Below, piece by piece: positions 38,181-46,229 of a stretch of DNA of 64,000 nucleotides (its first letter is position 1; each line of letters starts with the position of its first letter). This stretch comes from Thermovibrio guaymasensis (GTDB lineage: Bacteria; Aquificota; Aquificia; Desulfurobacteriales; Desulfurobacteriaceae): contig NZ_RBIE01000002.1 of the NCBI RefSeq assembly GCF_003633715.1, positions 124,001-188,000 of the forward strand. The letters run 5' to 3'. The position numbers were made by a program, and so were the translations under genes. The notes under the pieces were generated by a model. The model did not search any database, was not told the origin of the DNA, and saw nothing but the letters and a program-made list of their open reading frames with translations.

Positions 38181-38803
38181 GGTACGAAGTTAGAGTTATA
38201 GGCTCTGCCGGTCAAGGTTCTATTCTGGCTGCAGTCGTTCTTGCCAGCGCTGCAGCTGAGGAAGGTCTATGGGCTGCTCAAACAGCCACCTACGGTGCAG
38301 CAATGAGAAGCGGAGTTTCACTTGGAGACGTTGTAATTTCAGATAGACCTATTGACTTCCCAAAAACAACCGAACTTGACGCAGTAATAATCCAGTCCCA
38401 AGAAGCCTACGACGATATGGTAAAGGGAAAACCTATTCGCCTTGACCCTGAGTGCAGTGAGGCTGATGCAGACATACTTGTAAACGTTAAGCCGGGAGCT
38501 CTCGTTATCGTTGATGAAGACCTCGTCCAGTGCGACCTTGACTGCAACATGTACAGAGTAGTTTCAGCCCCCATTGCAAGGACTGCTGCTGAAGTCCTCG
38601 GAAGAAGACAAGTTATGAACATCGTAGCCCTGGGAGTTTTCCAGGTAGCAACTACCCTCCAGTTTGACGGAAAGCCGTTAATCTCTGAAGAGTCATTCCT
38701 AAAGGCAATTGAAAAGAGCGTTCCTTCCCGCTTCATTGACCTCAACAGGAACGCCTTTATAGAAGGAGTTAAGATAGGTAAAGCCGCCCTCCAAAAGGCT
38801 TAA
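38177..38803 (+). CDS. korC: 2-oxoglutarate synthase gamma subunit
   Basis: 208 residues starting with RVIGSAGQGSILAAVVLASA (the GxGGQG-like CoA loop, here G-S-A-G-Q-G) and YGAAMRSGVSLGDVVISD, typical of the 2-oxoglutarate gamma group. It ends with the usual LNRNAFIEGVKIGKA. It closes the sucCD-korDABC operon and is followed by a strong hairpin. Confidence 0.94.
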   Translation: MRYEVRVIGSAGQGSILAAVVLASAAAEEGLWAAQTATYGAAMRSGVSLGDVVISDRPIDFPKTTELDAVIIQSQEAYDDMVKGKPIRLDPECSEADADILVNVKPGALVIVDEDLVQCDLDCNMYRVVSAPIARTAAEVLGRRQVMNIVALGVFQVATTLQFDGKPLISEESFLKAIEKSVPSRFIDLNRNAFIEGVKIGKAALQKA

Positions 38804-38806
38804 GAT

Positions 38807-38828
38807 AAGAGGGGAGCTTTCCCCTCTT
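38807..38828 (+). terminator. Hairpin terminator of the sucCD-kor operon
   Basis: AAGAGGGGA (38807-38815) pairs with TCCCCTCTT (38820-38828) across the tetraloop GCTT, three bases after the korC stop. The run after it is C/T-rich rather than pure T. Confidence 0.65.
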
Positions 38829-38911
38829 CCCCTCCATCCTATACTAAATTTCCCTTTAAAATTCAGTACTTTCACTTAAATTTATCAGTTAGCTAACGCT
38901 CTCAAGAGGTA

Positions 38912-40261
38912 ATGATGAAAAAGGTCTTGAAAGAATGGGATAAGAAGTACGTCTGGCACCCCTTTACTCAAATGGCTGAGTACGTTAAACACGAACCGAT
39001 AGTCATTGAAAGGGGAGAAGGGTGCTGGCTTATAGATATAGATGGAAAACGTTACCTTGATGCAGTTGGCTCAGTTTGGTGCAACGTTCACGGCCATAAC
39101 GTAAAAGAACTAAACGAAGCCATAATAGAACAGGTTAACAAAATTGCCCACTCAACCCTCCTTGGACTTGCAAACGTCCCTTCAATTCTCCTTGCAAAGG
39201 AAGTAGTAGATATCGCCCCAGAAGGTTTAAACCACGTCTTTTACTCAGATGACGGCTCAACTGCTATGGAAGTGGCCCTTAAAATGGCCTACCAGTACTG
39301 GCAGTTAAAGGGAGAGAAAAGGAGGACGAAGTTTGTAAAGCTTGAAGAGGCCTACCACGGGGATACAATAGGTTCGGTAAGTATAGGAGGGATTGACCTC
39401 TTTCACTCAATGTTTAGAGAATTGATGTTTGAAACTTTTAAAATTCCGGCTCCCCACCCTTACCGTTTTGAAGGTACAGCTGAAGAGTGCAAAAACTACT
39501 CGCTAAGTAAACTTGAGGAAATTCTCAAAGAAAGAGGAGACGAGATAGCCGCAGTCGTTATGGAACCTCTAGTTCAGGCAGCTGCCGGAATAATTGCCCA
39601 CCCAGAAGGATTTTTAAGGGGAGTAAGGGAGCTCTGCGATAAATATGGAGTTCTTTTAATCCTTGATGAAGTTGCAACCGGCTTTGGGAAAACGGGCAAG
39701 TGGTTTGCCTGTCAGCACGAAAAGGTCACTCCCGACATAATGGCAATTTCAAAAGGTTTAACTGCAGGTTACATGCCTTTAGCCATAACCCTCGCAACTG
39801 ACGAGGTTTACGACGCATTCTGGGGAGGAGATTACGGAAGCGGAAAGACCTTCTTCCACGGCCACACGTTTACTGGAAATCAGCTTGGATGTGCAGTTGC
39901 CCTGAAAAACATAGAGCTCTTTAAACGAAAGGGGTGGCCCGAAGGGCTTAAAGGGAAAATAGACTACCTCTGGAAAAGACTAAAAGAGGAGCTCTCAGAG
40001 CTAAAACACGTAGGCGATATTAGGGGAAAGGGCTTTATGGTTGGAATTGAACTCGTTAAGGACAAGAGAACAAAAGAGGGCTTTTCATGGAAGGACGATG
40101 TTGGAAGGAGGATCTCAAGGAGAATCGTTGAAAAGGGAGTATTTACCAGACCCCTTGGCCCGGTTCTCGTTATTATGCCTCCCCTTGCAATAAGCGAGGA
40201 GGAAATAGACTTCATGGTAAAAACCTACAGGGATGCAATTGTTGAAGTTCTCGGAAATTGA
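38912..40261 (+). CDS. bioA: Adenosylmethionine-8-amino-7-oxononanoate aminotransferase
   Basis: 449 residues of the class-III aminotransferase fold, with BioA traits: VWHPFTQMAEY at the N-terminus, DDGSTAMEVALKMAYQYW, AYHGDTIGSVSIGGI, LILDEVATGFGKTG (PLP-binding Asp in DEVATGFG), ISKGLTAGYMPLA (PLP Lys) and FFHGHTFTGNQLGCAVAL. It makes 7,8-diaminopelargonate for biotin. A 10-base palindrome GTTAGCTAAC lies 15 bases before the start (38888-38897) and could be an operator. bioB is at 17574. Confidence 0.95.
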   Translation: MMKKVLKEWDKKYVWHPFTQMAEYVKHEPIVIERGEGCWLIDIDGKRYLDAVGSVWCNVHGHNVKELNEAIIEQVNKIAHSTLLGLANVPSILLAKEVVDIAPEGLNHVFYSDDGSTAMEVALKMAYQYWQLKGEKRRTKFVKLEEAYHGDTIGSVSIGGIDLFHSMFRELMFETFKIPAPHPYRFEGTAEECKNYSLSKLEEILKERGDEIAAVVMEPLVQAAAGIIAHPEGFLRGVRELCDKYGVLLILDEVATGFGKTGKWFACQHEKVTPDIMAISKGLTAGYMPLAITLATDEVYDAFWGGDYGSGKTFFHGHTFTGNQLGCAVALKNIELFKRKGWPEGLKGKIDYLWKRLKEELSELKHVGDIRGKGFMVGIELVKDKRTKEGFSWKDDVGRRISRRIVEKGVFTRPLGPVLVIMPPLAISEEEIDFMVKTYRDAIVEVLGN

Positions 40262-40281
40262 GGGGAGGTCTAAACCTCCCC
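40262..40281. terminator. Bidirectional hairpin between bioA and uspA
   Basis: GGGGAGGT (40262-40269) and ACCTCCCC (40274-40281) form a perfect 8-bp stem with loop CTAA. It touches the bioA stop and contains the stop codon of the convergent uspA gene, so it serves both directions. Confidence 0.65.
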
Positions 40282-40755
40282 GTCCTCCTCTTCAGGAGTT
40301 TTTACTATAAGGATTGGCTCTTTTACAGCCTTTATCACATCAACAATCTTCCCAATTCTAAAGAAAGAGAGGGACTCTGAAGTTACCCCAATAGCTACAA
40401 GCTTCATACCGTACTTATCTGCATACCAAGATAGAACCTCGTCAAGCTCACCCGGAATGATAACAACCCTCGTTTTAATTCCGTTCTCCTCAAACTCCTT
40501 AGAAATTTCCTTCATTTTGTTAAATATTTTAAAAAGACCATCTACAAAACCCTCTTCCATAGTTCCCTTAAGGGCTTCAAGCTTTTCTTGGCTATCAAAC
40601 TCCTCCTTTGAAAGGAGGCCCCACTCCGAAGGGATCATCACGTAAACCATATGAACTTCTTTACAGCCAGCGTCCTTCAGCTTAAGGATGTAAGGCTTAA
40701 CGTTAAGGCTGGCCTTCCTCATGTCAAAAGGATAGAGGACTTTTTCAAATAGCAT
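40270..40755 (-). CDS. Universal-stress-protein (UspA) family, divergent copy
   Basis: About 161 residues from the ATG at 40755 (MLFEKVLYPFDM), which has GGGAGGAGTG upstream; a frame extension to 40791 lies inside the previous gene. The UspA alpha/beta fold is seen in KVLYPFDM, EVHMVYVMIPSE, GIKTRVVIIPGELDEVLSWY and MKLVAIGVTSES. The G-2x-G-9x-G(S/T) ATP motif of the neighbour is not kept (GVTSESLSFFRIGKIVDV), so it may not bind ATP. It overlaps the next usp gene's stop (TGATG) and may form a heterodimer with it. Confidence 0.82.
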   Translation of the reverse strand: MLFEKVLYPFDMRKASLNVKPYILKLKDAGCKEVHMVYVMIPSEWGLLSKEEFDSQEKLEALKGTMEEGFVDGLFKIFNKMKEISKEFEENGIKTRVVIIPGELDEVLSWYADKYGMKLVAIGVTSESLSFFRIGKIVDVIKAVKEPILIVKTPEEEDGEV

Positions 40756-41225
40756 CACTCCTCCCTCTTCTTTACGATTAAGACGGGACACTTTGCGTGT
40801 CTTATAACGTCTGTTGATACGCTTCCAAGTAAAATCTCGCTTAAAAGCCCTTTTCCATGAGCTCCCATAACTATAATGTTTACACTTTCCTCATCGGCAA
40901 CAGAGACAATTTGTTTAGGAATATTCCCATACTTCAAGTAGAGCTTTACCTTAAGGTTTTCATCTTCAAGGATCTCTTTAATGGAATTCAGCTTTTCAAT
41001 TAAGTTTACAACGTACTCCTGGTCAACTTCAGGAAGTATCTTAAAAACATCCTTCTCCTTTATAAGGTCCGTTCCGTCTGGGAGCTCTACAGAAAGGTCG
41101 TCAACTACGTGAACAACAACAACCTCCTCCTCTCCAGCCTCCTTTAGTTTCTTAACGTAATCTAAGGCAACCTCAGCTAAAGGTGAAAAGTCTGTTGAGT
41201 AAAGGGTCTTCTTAAAAAGTGGCAT
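40755..41225 (-). CDS. Universal stress protein (UspA), ATP-binding type
   Basis: 156 residues: TLYSTDFSPLAEVALDYV at the start, VVVVHVVDD, and the nucleotide motif GAHGKGLLSEILLGSVS (G-2x-G-9x-G-S) intact, then HAKCPVLIVKK. UspA proteins bind ATP or stay as signalling dimers under stress; the client is not known. It is followed by a degenerate copy and preceded by the PP-loop ATPase, 10 bases away. Confidence 0.88.
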   Translation of the reverse strand: MPLFKKTLYSTDFSPLAEVALDYVKKLKEAGEEEVVVVHVVDDLSVELPDGTDLIKEKDVFKILPEVDQEYVVNLIEKLNSIKEILEDENLKVKLYLKYGNIPKQIVSVADEESVNIIVMGAHGKGLLSEILLGSVSTDVIRHAKCPVLIVKKREE

Positions 41226-41235
41226 CTCTCCCTCC

Positions 41236-42225
41236 TTAAACCTTTAAAGCGTATTTATCGGTATTAAAGTTAGGTTGAACTTTAATCACCTCTATTAGTT
41301 TACCACTCCTGTAGACAGAAACGGGAACCTCCTTCTCCCTTTTAGCGTCAGAGTAGCGGGCAACTATCCCAGCAGCAGTCTCTAGAACTCCCCTTTCTGG
41401 TTCTCCCTCACACCTTAAAAGACCAACGGGGGAAGGAGCTACCTCAACTTTCAATATTAGGTCCTTATCCTTTGAAAAAGAAGCTATTTTCTCGTTCTCT
41501 TCCCTATTCCTTCCAACAACCAGCTTACATTTGCCGATCCTAAAGTGCCTTCCGAGCTTTAAGAGTTTTACGTTCTCCCAGGTCAACTGGTCATGTTCAA
41601 TAAGGTCTTTAACCTTAACTGCAAAAGAGGGTTCGGTTAGAAGACACCCTCCGGCTGGAGTTGGGAGCTCCCCGCTTAAACCCAACTTCCTTAAAATTTC
41701 AGGGTACCTCTTCCTTGAGCGCCCCCTTAAGTCAAGGAGCTCCCTCTTATCCACAACTCCCTCCCTTTCATAAACCGTCTCCGGAAGGAGCTTTCCAGAA
41801 AGGGGCCTCAAGACTCTTCCCCTCAAACCTGCTAACTTCTCAATACTCCTAAAGGCATCTAGCCTTTGGGACATGGGTCTCTGGCCCAAAACTTCGCCGG
41901 TTGCAATTATCCCTTCTTCCCCTGCAACCTCCTTTAACTTCTTAAGCATGTAAGCTTTACAGTCTATACAAGGGTTAACGTTCTTACCGTAGCCGTAAAC
42001 TGGACTTTTCAACATCTCAAGGTAATCTTCTCCAGCCTCAACAACCTTAAGCTCAATCCCCAGCCTATCTGCAAGCTCTTTTACCTTTGAAAGGTCCTTC
42101 TCAAAGAAGGGGGAAGTTATGTGAACTCCAACAACTTGAAATCCTAAGTTTTGAAGTAACTTTGCGGCTATAACGCTATCAAGACCTCCAGAGAATAACA
42201 GGTAAACCTTTTTCTCCCTCTCCAT
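41236..42225 (-). CDS. PP-loop ATPase, MnmA/ThiI-like, probable tRNA thiolation
   Basis: About 329 residues. The pyrophosphatase loop SGGLDS opens the protein (LFSGGLDSVIAAKLLQ). Cys pairs that could carry sulfur or a cluster are NPCIDCKAYML and PAGGCLLTEP; GEVLGQRPMSQ is typical of tRNA-thiouridylase-like proteins. The C-terminal third looks like an RNA-binding NFACT-R-type region (LKLGRHFRIGKCKLVVGRN). It probably adenylates a tRNA base for sulfur transfer; the exact base is unknown. The start at 42225 is preferred (GGGAG seven bases upstream) over a GTG at 42231. Confidence 0.72.
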   Translation of the reverse strand: MEREKKVYLLFSGGLDSVIAAKLLQNLGFQVVGVHITSPFFEKDLSKVKELADRLGIELKVVEAGEDYLEMLKSPVYGYGKNVNPCIDCKAYMLKKLKEVAGEEGIIATGEVLGQRPMSQRLDAFRSIEKLAGLRGRVLRPLSGKLLPETVYEREGVVDKRELLDLRGRSRKRYPEILRKLGLSGELPTPAGGCLLTEPSFAVKVKDLIEHDQLTWENVKLLKLGRHFRIGKCKLVVGRNREENEKIASFSKDKDLILKVEVAPSPVGLLRCEGEPERGVLETAAGIVARYSDAKREKEVPVSVYRSGKLIEVIKVQPNFNTDKYALKV

Positions 42226-42286
42226 AGACACTCTCCCAATAAAGTCTTTAATTTAAAAGTAAGAGATAAAAGAAAAGGAGGAAGGG

Positions 42287-42850
42287 ATGGCACAGCTAAA
42301 GCTCAACCTAATTGGCCACGGGATTGACCTAACCGGTGCAATCAAGAACACACTTGAGGAAAAGTTTAAAAGGCTTGAGAAGTACTTGGGGGATGACGAC
42401 AGAAGGGAGGTGTTCGCAGACGTAATAGTTAGAAAGGAGAAGTACCGCTCAGGGGTTGAGATAGTAATCTATAACGTCTTTGACCACACACTAAGAATTA
42501 AAAAAGAAACCGATGACCTCTACACCGCCGTTGACTACGTTGTTGATGCGGCCGAAAAGCAGCTGAGGAGGTTAAAGGAGAAAGTTAAAACGTCTGCAAA
42601 ACATGAAGCCCAAAGGGCAAAAAGGCAGCTAACTCTAGTTGAAGAGGAAGTTGTTGAAAAGCCTATAGAGATAGTTGAAGTTGAGCCGGAACTCTACAAG
42701 CCCATCTCAGTTGAAGACGCAGTCTTAAAGCTCCTTGGCTCAAACAGGGAGTTCTTCGTCTTCTGCAACGCCGAGACGGGAAACGCAACAGTAGTCTATA
42801 AGAGAAAAGACGGAAACGTCGGCCTCATCCAGATGCCTTCCTGCAAGTAA
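42287..42850 (+). CDS. hpf: Long-form ribosome hibernation promoting factor
   Basis: 187 residues: an N-terminal S30AE domain (LIGHGIDLTGAIKNTLEEKF, DDLYTAVDYVVDAAEKQLRRLKEK in parts), an acidic linker (~115-140) and the C-terminal dimerisation domain (ELYKPISVEDAVLKLL, REFFVFCNAETGNATVVYKRKDG in parts). Long HPF pairs 70S ribosomes into 100S dimers in stress. A strong hairpin terminator follows. Confidence 0.95.
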   Translation: MAQLKLNLIGHGIDLTGAIKNTLEEKFKRLEKYLGDDDRREVFADVIVRKEKYRSGVEIVIYNVFDHTLRIKKETDDLYTAVDYVVDAAEKQLRRLKEKVKTSAKHEAQRAKRQLTLVEEEVVEKPIEIVEVEPELYKPISVEDAVLKLLGSNREFFVFCNAETGNATVVYKRKDGNVGLIQMPSCK

Positions 42851-42871
42851 TAGGGGGATTTTTTCCCCCTA
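42851..42871 (+). terminator. Terminator of hpf
   Basis: TAGGGGGA (42851-42858) pairs with TCCCCCTA (42864-42871) across a T5 loop; it directly follows the hpf stop. A pyrimidine-rich stretch follows it. Confidence 0.65.
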
Positions 42872-42912
42872 CTTTCCCTTCTATCAACGGGTAATAGTCA
42901 CTCTTGCCTTCC

Positions 42913-42940
42913 TTGATTAATCGTATTTCATGAATAAAAT
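42913..42940 (+). promoter_or_regulatory. Candidate promoter of the hydrogenase operon
   Basis: TTGATT (42913-42918), a 16-base spacer and TAAAAT (42935-42940), 33 bases before the hdrA ATG. The region is AT-rich, so chance matches are possible. Confidence 0.4.
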
Positions 42941-42973
42941 AAAAATGCGAAATCAATAATTGAGGGGTGTCTG

Positions 42974-45274
42974 ATGGAAAAAGAAACCCGAATAGGAGTA
43001 GTTCTCTGTACCTGTGGAAACTGTTTAAGCTCCAAGATAGACTTTGATTCCCTTAAGAAATACGCAGAGAGTTTACCCAGTGTTGCAAAAGTAATTGTTA
43101 CAAAAGACTTCTGCAAATCACCCGAGAAGCAGGCTTCAGAGTTTAAAGGAAAGGTTGATGCCCTAATCTTTGGAGGGTGCTCCGAGAGGTCATCCCTCCA
43201 ATTTAACGAGGATAGAATTGAAAAACTAATGGTTTCACTAGGCTTAGACCTTGCTGCGTGGGAAACCGTCAACCTAAAGGAACAGTGCTTCTACATTCAC
43301 GACAACCTTGAGCAGATTAACAGGAAAGCAAAAGACATGCTCCTAATGGCCTACGAGAAGGTTAAAACAAACGTTCCGGCACTTAAAGAGGAAATTAAGA
43401 AAAAAGTCTTAGTGGTTGGCGGTGGAGTTGCAGGCCAGCGCTGCGCCCAAGCTTTAGCAGACCTTGGAGTTGAAACAACCTTAGTTGAAGAAAAGCCCTA
43501 CCTAGGAGGTAACGCTGCAAGGATAGCCCTCCTATGGCAGTCTGAGTACTCTCCTTCAGTCTGTACCAGCGAGTGCGTCATTCCGGTAGTCGGCAGAAAT
43601 ACAATGCTGAGAGACAACATTAAGGTAATGGTTAACTCTGAAGTTGTAGGAGTCACTAAAGAAAAAGGGGACTTTAAAGTAAGAATACTTCAAAAAGCAC
43701 AAAAAGTTGACCCTACAAAGTGTGTCTCGTGCGGTGAGTGTGCAAAAGTCTGCCCGGTTGAAATTCCTAATCCCTTCAACCTCGGAAAAACAAAGAGAAA
43801 GGCGATTGATAAGGATTTTCCTCTAGCAATTCCGGATTCCTACAACATAGTTGACTCAGCCTGTACAGAGTGTGGAAAGTGCGTTGAAGTGTGCCCAACA
43901 GGAGCAATTGACCTAAGGGCTGAAGATAAGTACGTAGAAGACGAGTTTGGAGCGGTAGTTATCGCCACCGGTATCACTGGAAAGGATATGAGCGTCTACG
44001 AGGAGCTAGGATATAAATACCCGGAAGTTGTGACCCTCTTTGAGTACGAAAGGTTTGTAGCAAACAACTTCTTCGGCAAAAAACCTAAAGAGATAGCCTT
44101 TGTCCTCTGTAAGAAGGACGCAGAAGGCTACTGTTCAAGGCTCTGCTGTTTAGCAACGGTTAAAGACGCAGCCCTCTTAGCCAAAAACCACCCAGACGTA
44201 AAGGTAAAGGTCTTTTATAAGAGCCTAAAGACAACCGGAAGGGCCTTTGAGGAGCTAAGGAGGAGGGCTGAAAAGGGAGGAGTTGAGTTTATCCAGGCCC
44301 CGGTTGAGAGGATAGAGAAGGAGAATGGAAAGCTGAAAATTAAGTCTCCTGCAGGAACTTTCACTGTAGATATGGCGGTTCTTGCGGAACCTTTAGTTCC
44401 GGCTCAGTTAAAACTAACGAGGATGCTAGACGTTCAAACTGATAAGTTCGGTTTCCCAATAGAGTTCCAGCCAAGGGTAATTGACCCCCTTGAGACTTAC
44501 GTTGAGAGAGTATTCGTTGCAGGAAGTGCAAAGGGATTCAAGGACGTTCAAGAGAGCATAGAGTCTGGACTTGGAGCAGCAGTTAAAGTTTATAAGGCCC
44601 TTAAAGGAGAAACTAAGAAGTACTACTCAGAAATAATTCAAGAGAAGTGTTCAAGGTGTGAAACCTGTCTAATGTGCTGCCCCCACGGAGCCATCAGCCT
44701 TAAGAAAAGGGAAAACGGGGAAGAACCCTTTGTTGAAATAGACCCTAATCTCTGTAGAGGGTGCGGCCTCTGTTACTCTGCATGTCCCTCAAAGGCCATT
44801 AAGTTCTCTAACCTTGAAGATAGACAGCTCATAAAAATGGCTGAGGTGGCCTTTAAGAACCTCCCTGAAGGACAGCCGAGAATCCTTGCCTTCCTATGCT
44901 ACTGGTGTGCCTACGGAGCTGCAGACTTAATGGGAGTTAAGCTAAAGGAGAAGTTACCTGAAAACTTTAGGAGCATAAGGGTTAGGTGCTCAGCCTCTCT
45001 AAGCCTTGACGTCATAGCCGAGATTATTGAGAGGGATTTAGCAGACGGAATCATCGTTGCTGGATGTCCAAAGGATAACTGCCACCACATCTGGGGTAAC
45101 TACATGCAGGAAAACAGAATAGAGATGTTTAACGAGTCCCTTAAGCTCTTAGGAGTTAAGGATAAGGTCGTCCGCTGGGAGTACATAGGAGTTCCTCAAG
45201 GTAAAAAACTTGCAAACGCAATTAGAGAAGTGAACGAAACCCTTCTTAAAGTAAAGGGAGGCTGCCATGTCTAA
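42974..45274 (+). CDS. hdrA: HdrA-MvhD fusion: flavin Fe-S subunit of a hydrogenase/heterodisulfide-reductase-type complex
   Basis: 766 residues. N-terminal HdrA part (GVVLCTCGNCLSSKIDF), FAD domain (VLVVGGGVAGQRCAQALADLG, in parts), the CS-rich HdrA segment EGYCSRLCCLATVKDAALLA, and four [4Fe-4S] motifs: CVSCGECAKVCPVE, CTECGKCVEVCPTG, CSRCETCLMCCPHG and CRGCGLCYSACPSK. From ~640 a fused MvhD domain follows (AFLCYWCAYGAADLMG, CPKDNCHHIWGNYM) that would link to the hydrogenase. HdrA is the bifurcating flavoprotein in methanogens. The mvhG and mvhA genes follow; no HdrB or HdrC is present. Confidence 0.93.
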   Translation: MEKETRIGVVLCTCGNCLSSKIDFDSLKKYAESLPSVAKVIVTKDFCKSPEKQASEFKGKVDALIFGGCSERSSLQFNEDRIEKLMVSLGLDLAAWETVNLKEQCFYIHDNLEQINRKAKDMLLMAYEKVKTNVPALKEEIKKKVLVVGGGVAGQRCAQALADLGVETTLVEEKPYLGGNAARIALLWQSEYSPSVCTSECVIPVVGRNTMLRDNIKVMVNSEVVGVTKEKGDFKVRILQKAQKVDPTKCVSCGECAKVCPVEIPNPFNLGKTKRKAIDKDFPLAIPDSYNIVDSACTECGKCVEVCPTGAIDLRAEDKYVEDEFGAVVIATGITGKDMSVYEELGYKYPEVVTLFEYERFVANNFFGKKPKEIAFVLCKKDAEGYCSRLCCLATVKDAALLAKNHPDVKVKVFYKSLKTTGRAFEELRRRAEKGGVEFIQAPVERIEKENGKLKIKSPAGTFTVDMAVLAEPLVPAQLKLTRMLDVQTDKFGFPIEFQPRVIDPLETYVERVFVAGSAKGFKDVQESIESGLGAAVKVYKALKGETKKYYSEIIQEKCSRCETCLMCCPHGAISLKKRENGEEPFVEIDPNLCRGCGLCYSACPSKAIKFSNLEDRQLIKMAEVAFKNLPEGQPRILAFLCYWCAYGAADLMGVKLKEKLPENFRSIRVRCSASLSLDVIAEIIERDLADGIIVAGCPKDNCHHIWGNYMQENRIEMFNESLKLLGVKDKVVRWEYIGVPQGKKLANAIREVNETLLKVKGGCHV

Positions 45275-46217
45275 GCCCCGATTTGCCTATTACCTCGCCG
45301 GTGGATGCGCCGGTTGTGATACTTCCCTAATTGATACCTCAGAGAAGCTCGTTAAGTTTTTGGAAAACGTGGAGCTCATGTTCTTTGCCCCTACAGTTGC
45401 AGACTTCAAGTACAAGGATTTAGAGGCCCTTCCGGACCAGTCTGTTGACTTTGGCTTCTTCAGCGGAAACGTAAGGAACTCTGAACACGAGCACATGGCA
45501 AAGTTAATGAGGAGGAAGTGCAAAACTTTAATCGCCTTTGGAATATGTGCAAGCTTGGGTGGAATAAAGGGACTAGTTAATCTCTTCCCTCAAAAGGAGC
45601 TCCTTAAAAAGGCCTACGTGGAAACTCCATCAACTGACAACCCTGAAGGAGTTCTTCCCTCTCCGAAGGTTACAGTTGAAGGGAAGTACGAGCTGGATCT
45701 GCCAGTTCTAAAGCCTGCAAAGGCCCTTGACCAGGTTGTAGAGGTTGACTACTACGTAGGAGGATGTCCTCCATCCTACAACCACATAAAGTGGATTTTA
45801 GAAAAGCTACTATCAGGGGACCTTCCTCCTAAAGGAAGTTGGCTCACTATGGGTAAGGCCGTCTGCGACGTCTGTCCAAGGAACCCCATAAGACACGGAG
45901 GAATAAAGAAAAGGCCGACTGAAGTTAAAAGGGTTCTGGGCCAAATGCCCGAAGACGTATGTCTCCTTGAGGCTGGTTATCTGTGTTTAGGTCCAGTCAC
46001 ACAGGGAGACTGCAGTGCAGCTTGTTTAAGAGTAAACGTTCCATGCAGGGGCTGTGGAGGACCTATTCCGGGAGTTAGGGACTTTGGGGTTAAGGCAATA
46101 AGCACAATTGCAACTGCAATGGGAAGTGTTGATGTCCTTAAGAAAATCCCAGATCCGATTCACCTCTTCTACAGGTACAGCCTTCCTAAATCTTCTGTTA
46201 TTAAACCAAAGGAATAG
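45267..46217 (+). CDS. mvhG: [NiFe]-hydrogenase small subunit, MvhG type
   Basis: 316 residues. The proximal cluster motif GGCAGCDTSLIDTSE is present, followed by FGICASLGGIKGL, YVGGCPPSYNHI, and Cys-rich C-terminal ferredoxin-like segments (VCDVCPRNPI, CSAACLRVNVPCRGCGGPIPG in parts), suited to three [4Fe-4S] clusters. There is no twin-arginine signal, so the enzyme is cytosolic as expected for Mvh (group 3). It overlaps hdrA by eight bases. Confidence 0.94.
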   Translation: MSKPRFAYYLAGGCAGCDTSLIDTSEKLVKFLENVELMFFAPTVADFKYKDLEALPDQSVDFGFFSGNVRNSEHEHMAKLMRRKCKTLIAFGICASLGGIKGLVNLFPQKELLKKAYVETPSTDNPEGVLPSPKVTVEGKYELDLPVLKPAKALDQVVEVDYYVGGCPPSYNHIKWILEKLLSGDLPPKGSWLTMGKAVCDVCPRNPIRHGGIKKRPTEVKRVLGQMPEDVCLLEAGYLCLGPVTQGDCSAACLRVNVPCRGCGGPIPGVRDFGVKAISTIATAMGSVDVLKKIPDPIHLFYRYSLPKSSVIKPKE

Positions 46218-46229
46218 TCGGGGGAAACG

